Shown here: positions 50,593 to 58,091 of the stretch, piece after piece | Position numbering within the stretch: position 1 is the first letter of the stretch | Layout: the number at the start of each line of letters is the position of its first letter | Assembly: GCA_016222815.1 (NCBI GenBank) | Contig: JACRQE010000002.1 | Span: 62,001 to 126,000 of the forward strand | Length of the DNA stretch: 64,000 nucleotides | Source of the DNA: Candidatus Uhrbacteria bacterium | GTDB taxonomy: Bacteria > Patescibacteriota > Patescibacteriia > 2-12-FULL-60-25 | Direction: 5' to 3' | The notes under the pieces: model-generated | The model's database searches: none | Told to the model about the DNA's origin: nothing | Seen by the model: only the letters and a program-made list of their open reading frames with translations | Program-made: the position numbers and the translations under genes

Positions 50593-51147
50593 TCAATCCG
50601 CGACCAGGACGAGGATGTTCCTCTCCTCCTTGTTGAAGCCGACCGGGAAGTTGCCGACGAGGAAAAGGTCGAGGAACGGCTTGTACTTAAGGGCTGCATC
50701 CAGCCGCTCTTCCGAAAAGATATCCTGACAAGCCCAGAAGAGCACGTCCAACAACGACCACCTGACGAAGGAGTGCGTGTCAGGGAGCAAGCCCCAGGCT
50801 GTCTTCTTTTCAAGATCACTCCTGATCAGGCTCTCGATCCTGTCGTCAGGCGCATCCCAGATGGAACCGCCACGCAGCCTCAGGCCGAGATCGCCCTCGC
50901 CACTCAGAGCTGACACCTCGTCGACTGTGTGGACCAGGTGGATGCCCTTGGCCCAGTGCAGTTCCCGCAGTTCCCGTGTTCGCTGTTCCAGGTCGGGCGA
51001 CGCCGGTTTGCATTGGGTGTTGCATTCATAGTAGGGCCAGAGGAACTCCAACAACCTGGCTCCATCTATCGTGTTGTCCCACAATTCCTTGCTCACACTC
51101 TCCCAACTAGCCAAAAGCTCCAGATAGCGAGGATTTCTGTTCTCCAT
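50593..51147 (-). CDS. Divergent GNxPxGFD-family hypothetical protein
   Basis: 184 residues from ATG 51147 (AAGGAAGG upstream). It keeps the ends of the family (LLASWESVSKEL, CKPASPDLEQRTREL, and VGNFPVGFNKEERNILVLVAD), but the middle lacks the SLxx array. Own promoter TTGACA-16-TATCTT. Function unknown. Confidence 0.65.
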   Translation of the reverse strand: MENRNPRYLELLASWESVSKELWDNTIDGARLLEFLWPYYECNTQCKPASPDLEQRTRELRELHWAKGIHLVHTVDEVSALSGEGDLGLRLRGGSIWDAPDDRIESLIRSDLEKKTAWGLLPDTHSFVRWSLLDVLFWACQDIFSEERLDAALKYKPFLDLFLVGNFPVGFNKEERNILVLVAD

Positions 51148-51262
51148 GATGCGCACCTTCCTTGTTGGAGGTATTGTCTGTGGACTGACCCGATGCGGAT
51201 GTCAAAGAACCGATGGATGAAGATAGCATGCCCCCCCATTTTGTCAAGCCTGACGGGGCTGA

Positions 51263-51268
51263 TATGAT
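51263..51268 (+). promoter_or_regulatory. Extended -10 element of fba
   Basis: TGA-TATGAT lies 9 bases before ATG 51278; no Shine-Dalgarno. Confidence 0.45.
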
Positions 51269-51277
51269 GTGGACCGT

Positions 51278-52195
51278 ATGCTCGTCACCACCAAAAAACT
51301 GCTCGTGCCGGCGCGGGCCAAGAAATACGCGGTCCCGGCGTTCAACGTCAACGATTTGGAGTTTTTGAAAGCCGTGATGTCGGCGGCAGAGAAAATGAAG
51401 TCGCCGGTCATCGTGCAGACTTCGGAAGGCGCCATCGAATATGCCGGATTGGATTATCTTGTTGCCATGATTCGCGTGGCGGCAAAGGGAAAAATCCCGG
51501 TGGCCATGCATGTTGACCACGGCAAGGATCTGAAGACCATCAAAGCCGCGCTCGACGCCGGATATTCTTCCGCCATGTTCGACGGTTCGTCGCTCCCCTA
51601 TGCCGAAAATGTGAAGAAGACACAACAGGTCGTGAAATGGGCGCGGGCCAAGGGAGCGTCGGTGGAAGCGGAGATCGGGGCGATTGCAGGTATCGAGGAT
51701 TTCGTGAGCGTGGAAGAGAAGGATGCGCATTTGACGAATCCGGCGCAAGCGCTCGAGTTCGCGAAAGAGACGGGATGTGACGCTTTGGCCATCGCCATCG
51801 GCACGGCGCACGGCGCGTACAAGTTCAAGGGAAAAACCCACTTAGACATCGACCGATTGAAGAAAATCGCCAAACTCGTGAAGGTGCCGCTCGTGCTTCA
51901 CGGCGCATCGGGAGTATTGGAGGACGTGGTTAAAATTGCGGAACATCATGGCGCCAAGCTCGGTTCAGCGCGCGGAGTATTGGACTCGGACATCAAGCAA
52001 GCAATCAAATACGGAGTAGCAAAAATAAACATCGACACGGATTTGCGCCTGGCGTTCACGGCCGGCATCCGCGAGGCGGTGGATGAGATGCCGAAAGTCA
52101 TAGACCCGCGAAAGTTGATGGAGCCGGCCAATCTTTTGATGAGGGAAGTCGCGATGCGGAAGATGAAACTTTTCGGGAGCGCCGGACGGGCTTAA
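51278..52195 (+). CDS. fba: Class II fructose-bisphosphate aldolase
   Basis: 305 residues. YAVPAFNVNDLEFLKAV, AMHVDHGKDLKTIKAALDAGYSS (shown as AMHVDHGKDL), MFDGSSLPYAENV, the zinc-binding EAEIGAIAG, IGTAHGAYK, LVLHGASG and INIDTDLRLAF are all class II signatures. Zn-dependent cleavage or synthesis of fructose-1,6-bisphosphate or a related ketose bisphosphate. ATG 51278 is preferred over GTG 51269. Confidence 0.93.
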   Translation: MLVTTKKLLVPARAKKYAVPAFNVNDLEFLKAVMSAAEKMKSPVIVQTSEGAIEYAGLDYLVAMIRVAAKGKIPVAMHVDHGKDLKTIKAALDAGYSSAMFDGSSLPYAENVKKTQQVVKWARAKGASVEAEIGAIAGIEDFVSVEEKDAHLTNPAQALEFAKETGCDALAIAIGTAHGAYKFKGKTHLDIDRLKKIAKLVKVPLVLHGASGVLEDVVKIAEHHGAKLGSARGVLDSDIKQAIKYGVAKINIDTDLRLAFTAGIREAVDEMPKVIDPRKLMEPANLLMREVAMRKMKLFGSAGRA

Positions 52196-52200
52196 ACATA

Positions 52201-52440
52201 GGTCCCCCGGTTGAACCGGGGGATGACACATGTGCTAGGGAATCCTTCGACAAGCTCAGGAATTATCAGTCCCTGAATTTGTCGAGAGTTTTTTATTTCG
52301 CGTTCGTCACATTTCATTACACATTTTACCCGCTTGCCTTGACAAAGCCCACAAAACGGGCTTAATTATAGGACTTCGTCAATTTCTACGTAGGTAGCCC
52401 TTCGACAGGCTCAGGGAATAGCAATTCCCGAATTTGACGA
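52201..52440 (+). repeat. Intergenic cluster of dispersed short repeats
   Basis: It holds cccccggttgaaccggggga (52203 on; relatives at 16888 and near 38801), and two cttcgaca(a/g)gctcagg units (52247 and 52397). An imperfect inverted repeat (ggacttcgtcaatttc near 52371 and gaatttgacgaaggcc near 52431) could fold the leader of the downstream operon. Confidence 0.6.
52339..52367 (+). promoter_or_regulatory. Promoter of the JAB-E1-Ubl operon
   Basis: TTGACA, 17 bases, TTAATT. The spacer contains the inverted repeat agccc / gggct. A leader of about 100 bases with a strong potential hairpin precedes AAGGAG and the ATG at 52471. Confidence 0.65.
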
Positions 52441-52470
52441 AGGCCCTTTGGACAATAAGGAGAAAAGCTG

Positions 52471-53697
52471 ATGGGCGAACCCACGTTGTTCATCTACCGC
52501 GACGCCGATGACCCGCTGCCCAAGGACCCGGATTGCGTGATTCTGGGCCGCAACGGCGCTTTCCGCCATACCGCTACCGGCCTGTTCAGCCGATTCGAAA
52601 AGGCCGACGAAATACCCACGCTGGCCGAACAGGCCATGGAGGCCGTGTACCTTCTGCCTCCCCTGCCGGCGGCCATGACTCAGCAGGTGCTCAACTTCTT
52701 CCGCGAAGTGTACCGGCGCTACCACAGCGAAGCGATCGTGCTCTTGGCCTACAACCAAGCGACACAGGAGTTCGCGATCGTGGCGCCCAAGCAGGATGTG
52801 TCAGCCGGCCACTGCAAATACGAACCCAACACGGCGGTACCGAACGGCTTCATGCTGGTCGGTACGATCCACAGCCACGGCAGTTTCGGCGCCCACCATT
52901 CGGGGACCGACGTGCACGACGAAGAGTCTTTCGACGGCGTACACGTGACCTACGGCGACGTGGGTTCGGAACTCATCTCGGTCGTGGCGTCGCTCGCCGT
53001 ATCCGGTTGCCGCTTCCAGCTGGAGCCGGAACGGGTACTCGGCGGCCTGCGTTTCGTCAAAACAGAGGAACCGGAGACCGGGAAAGACACCGAGCCGGCC
53101 AAGCGAGAACCGCGTACGGGCATTGCCTTCGGGATCTGGCAGACGATCCTGGAGGGATTCGGCATCTGGAAGCCGCAGATCGAGGCGAAGAGCCGCATCC
53201 TCAATTACGCGAGTTCGGGATATGCCGTGGACTTGCCGGAAGAAGACGCCAAGCGCGCAGAACCGGATGAGGAGTGGTACAAACTCGTCACTGACGGTCG
53301 GCCTGCCATGGTGTACCACAGCACGATCTACGGCTATCCAGGCTACTTGAACCGGGACTATATCGATGACGACGACCTCGGCATCCGTATCCCCGGCCAC
53401 ATGCAGCCCCAGCCCGGCCGCAAGACAAAGAGAACCGCAATCAGGCGCACCATGGATTTGGCCGCACCTCCCGACACGACACCGCAATTCGAATCCGACG
53501 GGTACGGCGGACTGTTCCCGGATGACTGCATGGAGAGGTTCGTGGTGGCCAGGCGAAGTTTGGGCGAGACAGGAAGCGTGGAAGCCGAAAAAATGCGTAA
53601 TCCTGCGACACTCAAACCCTTGACTGGCGGGCCGGAGACTGGTAAGGAAAAAGCAGAACCTTTGACACCGGCCAACAAGGCCACAGAGGAGGACTGA
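52471..53697 (+). CDS. JAB/JAMM-domain metallopeptidase, PRTRC protein A-like
   Basis: 408 residues. An N-terminal domain (about 1-80: CVILGRNGAFRH, LLPPLPAAMTQQVLNFF) precedes a JAB domain with a complete JAMM zinc site, H134-S-H136, Ser144 and Asp147 (TIHSHGSFGAHHSGTD), then DGVHVTYGDVG. JAMM peptidases remove or mature ubiquitin-like tails. The layout, including LPPLP and a Q.....Y.P strand before the zinc site, matches PRTRC protein A. A 200-residue C-terminal extension has no recognised motif. First gene of an operon; the E1 gene starts three bases after its stop. Confidence 0.85.
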   Translation: MGEPTLFIYRDADDPLPKDPDCVILGRNGAFRHTATGLFSRFEKADEIPTLAEQAMEAVYLLPPLPAAMTQQVLNFFREVYRRYHSEAIVLLAYNQATQEFAIVAPKQDVSAGHCKYEPNTAVPNGFMLVGTIHSHGSFGAHHSGTDVHDEESFDGVHVTYGDVGSELISVVASLAVSGCRFQLEPERVLGGLRFVKTEEPETGKDTEPAKREPRTGIAFGIWQTILEGFGIWKPQIEAKSRILNYASSGYAVDLPEEDAKRAEPDEEWYKLVTDGRPAMVYHSTIYGYPGYLNRDYIDDDDLGIRIPGHMQPQPGRKTKRTAIRRTMDLAAPPDTTPQFESDGYGGLFPDDCMERFVVARRSLGETGSVEAEKMRNPATLKPLTGGPETGKEKAEPLTPANKATEED

Positions 53698-53700
53698 CGC

Positions 53701-54438
53701 ATGCAGGCCATCATCATCGGCTGCGGCGGCATCGGAAGCCACTTGGCAGGGCCACTCGCCCGCTACCTCGAATCGCTCGGTCCCGGACACAAACTGACGC
53801 TCGTGGACGGCGACAACTTCGAGGACCGCAACAAGACGCGGCAGGTCTTTGACCGGCCGGGCAACAAAGCCCAATCCGTGGCGGCCAAGCTGGCCGAAAG
53901 CCACCCCGGACTCACGGTCGACGCGGTGCCCGAGTTCATCAAACCGGACAACGCCGAGTTCATCCTGGACGAAGGCGTTTACGTGATGCTGTGCGTGGAC
54001 AACCATCCGACGCGCAAGCTGGTGTCCGAAGCGGCGGCAAGCTACCAGGACATCGCGGTCATCTCGGGAGGCAACGAGCTCGAGGACGGCATGGTCCAAA
54101 TCTACGTCCGCAAGGGCGGCGTGGACGCTACCCCGCCCCTGACCCACGACCATCCGGAAATCGCGGACCCTAAAGGCAAGGCGCCGTACGAAATGAGCTG
54201 CGAAGAACTGGCCAAGGCCGGCACGCCGCAGATCATCTTCGCCAACCTGACGGCAGCCGTGCTCATGGCCAACGCCTTTTGGCGCTTGAGCACGGATCCC
54301 GAAGGATTCCTGACGAAAACGATCGGCAAAGGCGAGTTCGCACTCGAGACCGCCTACACCGAAGTCGCATTCAACATCGGGCTGAACAAAGTCCGTCCGC
54401 GCCGGACGGCAGTGACCACAGGAGGTGATGCAGCATGA
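53701..54438 (+). CDS. E1/ThiF-like adenylating enzyme, PRTRC ThiF-type
   Basis: 245 residues. Rossmann nucleotide loop AIIIGCGGIGSHLAG, LTLVDGDNFEDRNKTRQVF with the conserved Asp/Asn/Arg, LCVDNHPTRKLV, and a candidate thioester Cys in PYEMSCEELAKAGTPQ, followed by the FANLTAAVLMANAFW helix. It should adenylate the C-terminus of the ubiquitin-like protein encoded next, whose start overlaps its stop by four bases. The terminal GGDAA is encoded by the next gene's Shine-Dalgarno and is not a ubiquitin-like tail. Confidence 0.88.
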   Translation: MQAIIIGCGGIGSHLAGPLARYLESLGPGHKLTLVDGDNFEDRNKTRQVFDRPGNKAQSVAAKLAESHPGLTVDAVPEFIKPDNAEFILDEGVYVMLCVDNHPTRKLVSEAAASYQDIAVISGGNELEDGMVQIYVRKGGVDATPPLTHDHPEIADPKGKAPYEMSCEELAKAGTPQIIFANLTAAVLMANAFWRLSTDPEGFLTKTIGKGEFALETAYTEVAFNIGLNKVRPRRTAVTTGGDAA

Positions 54439-54866
54439 ACAGAAAGTACACCCGACAGGAACTCAAGGATCTGGGTCCGACAGGCCTCTACAAGCTCGGC
54501 AAGGATGAGCTGAAGATCCCGGGCCTCGCGTCCATGAGCGACGAAGAGATCGCCAACACGGTGGTCGCGCACCTGGATGCGAAGGGCCTGCTCCTCCAAG
54601 ACGCAGCTCCGCAGACCGCCGCGGCTACAGCGGCTGTCCCGATCCCGGCCGAGGTCAACGTCTCGTACCCGCCGTACGAGACGTCCGGCAACTACGCGGG
54701 CAAGAGCTTGGCCGAGATCTACGACCAGCTGCGCGAGCCGTGGAGCATGGCCAACAACGTCCGCTGTTTCATCAACGGACAAACGGCCAACATCTCGCAT
54801 GCCACCATGCTCAAGGCCGGCGACCGAGTGGAGTTCGGCAAGCCCGCGGGCGAGAAGGGCGACTGA
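54435..54866 (+). CDS. Ubiquitin-like protein with N-terminal helical domain, PRTRC protein C-like
   Basis: 143 residues. Residues 1-52 form a small helical domain (TRQELKDLGPTGLYKLGKDE, MSDEEIANTVVAHL), reminiscent of Rho-N/SAP/LEM folds. An Ala/Pro linker leads to a beta-grasp-sized C-terminal domain (about 88-143) with SLAEIYDQLREPWSMANNV, FINGQT and LKAGDRVEFGKPAGEKGD. PRTRC C proteins end in G-x-KG. Here one extra Asp follows EKG, so JAB trimming may be needed before E1 activation. No GG tail. Confidence 0.72.
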   Translation: MNRKYTRQELKDLGPTGLYKLGKDELKIPGLASMSDEEIANTVVAHLDAKGLLLQDAAPQTAAATAAVPIPAEVNVSYPPYETSGNYAGKSLAEIYDQLREPWSMANNVRCFINGQTANISHATMLKAGDRVEFGKPAGEKGD

Positions 54867-54899
54867 CAGCGCGGGAGCCACGCCCGCATCCTTGAACCA

Positions 54900-54932
54900 C
54901 AACCCCCGATCCAACCTGGATCGGGGGTTTTC
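54900..54932 (+). terminator. Terminator of the JAB-E1-Ubl operon
   Basis: 13-bp stem aacccccgatcca / tggatcgggggtt followed by TT. Confidence 0.85.
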
Positions 54933-55013
54933 TGTTGCTGGAGGCGTCAGTTCATGAGTATATCGAAGGATTTCCGGCGTGTCCTTGGATTACACATTTT
55001 TGGGCCAAAAGGC

Positions 55014-55042
55014 TTGACAACATGGGTTATTTGCACTAGGTT
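55014..55042 (+). promoter_or_regulatory. Promoter of the E2-like/pseudo-JAB unit
   Basis: TTGACA, 17 bases, TAGGTT. The hexamers and spacing equal those at 8461-8489. Confidence 0.65.
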
Positions 55043-55113
55043 AACCCATCCTGCGGACGCGATTTGCGCCCAACCAGGACGGACATCGAAAATTGAGAAA
55101 GAGGAGACAGAAG

Positions 55114-58086
55114 ATGGCGAAAGAAGAAACACGCAACATCATCCTGGCCCAGGACGGCACGGCGACATACGAACGTCGGCTCCGGGTGAACGGAAAACCG
55201 GACCAACCGGCGCGCGAACGGGTCATGGAGACCAAACGCGTGGATGCGGCGGCACTCATCCCGGATTACGGCGAACTCATGGTCTTGCCGACCAACTGCC
55301 GCTTCATGCGGAGCGAGGAAGGTACGGCCGTGTTCGTCACCGAAGAACCGCCGGCATTGAGGACCGTGACCTGGCATACCGATGTCGGGGACACGGATTA
55401 CTACGAAGCGATCCGCGAACGGCTGCGCCGGAGCCAACACCATCGCCTGCTCGGCTTGAGCAAGCAGGAATTCGGCAGGCTGCTCAAAACCCAGCAGACG
55501 TTCCGGCTGGCGTTCCCCTACATCATCAAGATCTACGTCTTCAACCAAAGGTTCTTCAAGGGAGGCTGGCTGTATTTCAGGACCCAGCCGCTCACGAGCG
55601 AGCGGGACGGACTCCTGGTCTCCTGCTTGCCCAACCTGCAGGTGAACGACGGTCACATGTGCCTGACCGACCGGGTCCGCGCCATGGCCATGGGCGACAT
55701 GAATTACGCCCAGTACGTGGATGCCGTGGAGCTGGAATTCTGGTCAAGCCCGTGGAACGACCACTGGATCGAGACATTCCACGATTACGCGAAGCGCGTG
55801 CCTGAAATCGCTTCGCCGTGGGAATGGGAATACAACTCACGTGTGGACTCGAGCTTCATCCTGCGCTTGCCCTGGAGAGGCTGGGAGACGACGGTCGGCG
55901 AGCAGGTGCGGATCAGACTGGCCAACAGAGCAGAGGATACCGACACGTTCAAGTACTTCGAGACCCGCGTCAGGACAGCCGAGGCGTATGAGATCAAGCC
56001 GGCGGTGACCGTAGGCGCGACAAAACCGAGTCCGCTCCAGCGCCTGTTCCTGAACGATGGCGTAATCCTGGCCATCGGCGACCAGATATCGTTCCGGCGC
56101 AGGACGTTCGACAGCATCGCGACTGACAGGAAGTACGAGATCGAATGGTTCGGCCGGATGGATCGCAACGGCAACCGCAACGTGAAACTCAAAGACGTGG
56201 AAAAGCCCTTGCCGCTCGTGACCGACGGCTTACTGCACAGCGTGGTTCAGATCGCTCCCCCGGCGGCGCCGCCTCCGATGGAACTGACCGAGGGTGTGAT
56301 GCTCGGACAAGGTTCGATCCTGCGCTTCAAGTCCAACAACGACTGGGGCGACCTGGAGAACCGCTACTTCGCCATCGAAGAAGCGCGACGAGGCCCGCGC
56401 GGCGTCATCCTGGTCAGGCTCGCAGGAAAGAAAGAGCCGATTCCGGTGGGTGAGTTCGAGGAACTCTACCCGGGCGTCAGACTGCTTGCCGGAAAGAACG
56501 GCGAAGAGCAGACGATCGAGCTGGATGACGGAACCGTGCTCGCGGTCGGCGACGAACTCGCCTACTACGACGGTCGGACGTACGCGGAATCGATAATCAA
56601 GTCCTTCACGCCCGTGGGAAACGGCGTCAAAAGGCGCATACTGGTCATGGAAAACGGGAGGGAGCTGGAAGCCGAAACGGACAAAGGTACGTTCGGCAAC
56701 TGGTTCGCCAAGACGGCAGACTGCCGGAAGACCGAGATTACGGTCGGAAAGACGGTCATCCGACCGGGCGACAGCTTCAAGTGGCCCGAAGGGAACCTGA
56801 CGATCGATGCATTGGCGCAGTTCGGGCCGGACCGATCAGTCTTCGGCCTCAAGGGCAACAAGACATGGATCATGTTGGCCATGAACGGAAAGTTCGTCCA
56901 GGGCGTCAAACCCGTCATCAAGCCCAAGCTCGACGGCGCCAACCTGGTCATTGGCCACGAGACCTACGAACCTGGATACGCGTTCTTCGACAAGGAAGCG
57001 TGCCGGGTACGTGTGGCCGCATCTTACGGCATCCGCATTTGGTCTTCGGTCGCACTGGTGGAAGCCAACGGCAAAGAAATCGAATTCGCCAAAGACGGCG
57101 AGATGGTCAACCACCTCGAACGTGTCGACCTGACGCTCCAACTGCCTGACGGCCGGGAGATCCACCGCGGACAAAGACTGCGTCTCACGACCGACATCCA
57201 GGACTTCAAGGCCGGCAAGCGATTCGCAGTCTCGCACATCCAGCGAGACGGGAAGAAACTGGTCGTCCTGTCCGAAGGCCTGGGCTTCGAAGCCACGGCC
57301 GAGAACCTGACGTACTTCGAAGAACGGCGGGGAACCGAGTGGCGGTTGCTGGCAGACCTGCCAGAGAAACCGGCGCCCAAGCCACGAAAGAAAGTCCATC
57401 CGAAGTTTGGCGAGCGCTGCGCGGTTAGGTACTTGGGCGGCGACGCGTCGAACAGGTTCATCGAACTGGGCAGTGAAGAGACGGCCAAGACCCTGCCGGC
57501 AAAAATCGTGGACTGGAGATCGGAGGATCTCGCCAAGGTCGATTTCGGACAACGCTTTCCCGGAACGCACTGCGGTAATTGCGGAAACTGCGGCGGAAGC
57601 TGCGCTTGGATCAGCACGAAGTACCTGGTGAAGAACCTGGGAGGCTTGGATGGTCCGGCCCTCATGGAACTCGAGCGGGTATTTTACAAGCACGGCGGGG
57701 GCGCGCGATTTGTCCAATCCGTCGGGATGATCGTGGCCAGGGATGCGGGAGAGACGCCAATCCGCATAGGCGACCGGGTGAAAATCAGAAATATCGGCAA
57801 TCCGAGAGGGCTGCCGAACAGTGAGGTCGAAGGCCGGTACGAGAAGGGCCAAAGGAAGTTTTTGGCCGGTGCGGCATTCACGGTGGTCCATGCCGGCGAC
57901 AACTCGGCCGGGACATGGCTTTACCTGGATGCAGGCGAAGATGTCGGGTCGCCAGACAGAAGCCGGGATGACTTGATCGGATTGGGCGAAATCCCGAGTG
58001 AACTCCGGCAGGATAAAACGTGGTGGGCCAGACTGATCTACGTCCTGTCCCACTGCGTAGTCGTTGAACAAAGCAAGGGAGGCTGA
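55114..58086 (+). CDS. Giant E2-like protein with repeated beta modules and a Cys cluster
   Basis: 990 residues from ATG 55114, where GAGGAG is seven bases upstream; the TTG at 55093 is rejected. Residues about 90-250 look like a prokaryotic E2: a hydrophobic IIKIYVFNQRF strand, SCLPNLQVNDGHMCL with a candidate active Cys183, then ELEFWSSPWNDHW. This matches the PxxN...DGxxC...W...S pattern of PRTRC B/Prok-E2 families. About six tandem modules of 65-78 residues follow (313-740), each opening like DGVxLxxGDxxxF and probably forming small beta barrels. A C-x2-C-x2-C-x3-C cluster (CGNCGNCGGSC, about 820-830) precedes a last module (IRIGDRVKIRN). Confidence 0.65.
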   Translation: MAKEETRNIILAQDGTATYERRLRVNGKPDQPARERVMETKRVDAAALIPDYGELMVLPTNCRFMRSEEGTAVFVTEEPPALRTVTWHTDVGDTDYYEAIRERLRRSQHHRLLGLSKQEFGRLLKTQQTFRLAFPYIIKIYVFNQRFFKGGWLYFRTQPLTSERDGLLVSCLPNLQVNDGHMCLTDRVRAMAMGDMNYAQYVDAVELEFWSSPWNDHWIETFHDYAKRVPEIASPWEWEYNSRVDSSFILRLPWRGWETTVGEQVRIRLANRAEDTDTFKYFETRVRTAEAYEIKPAVTVGATKPSPLQRLFLNDGVILAIGDQISFRRRTFDSIATDRKYEIEWFGRMDRNGNRNVKLKDVEKPLPLVTDGLLHSVVQIAPPAAPPPMELTEGVMLGQGSILRFKSNNDWGDLENRYFAIEEARRGPRGVILVRLAGKKEPIPVGEFEELYPGVRLLAGKNGEEQTIELDDGTVLAVGDELAYYDGRTYAESIIKSFTPVGNGVKRRILVMENGRELEAETDKGTFGNWFAKTADCRKTEITVGKTVIRPGDSFKWPEGNLTIDALAQFGPDRSVFGLKGNKTWIMLAMNGKFVQGVKPVIKPKLDGANLVIGHETYEPGYAFFDKEACRVRVAASYGIRIWSSVALVEANGKEIEFAKDGEMVNHLERVDLTLQLPDGREIHRGQRLRLTTDIQDFKAGKRFAVSHIQRDGKKLVVLSEGLGFEATAENLTYFEERRGTEWRLLADLPEKPAPKPRKKVHPKFGERCAVRYLGGDASNRFIELGSEETAKTLPAKIVDWRSEDLAKVDFGQRFPGTHCGNCGNCGGSCAWISTKYLVKNLGGLDGPALMELERVFYKHGGGARFVQSVGMIVARDAGETPIRIGDRVKIRNIGNPRGLPNSEVEGRYEKGQRKFLAGAAFTVVHAGDNSAGTWLYLDAGEDVGSPDRSRDDLIGLGEIPSELRQDKTWWARLIYVLSHCVVVEQSKGG

Positions 58087-58091
58087 CCAAG

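Noticed and set aside
54420-54438. GG near the C-terminus of the E1-like protein as a ubiquitin-like tail
   Set aside because: The GGDAA codons are the Shine-Dalgarno and start region of the overlapping Ubl gene.
55093-55113. TTG start giving a 997-residue E2-like protein
   Set aside because: GAGGAG lies inside this extension, seven bases before the ATG at 55114, so the shorter 990-residue product is the better model.
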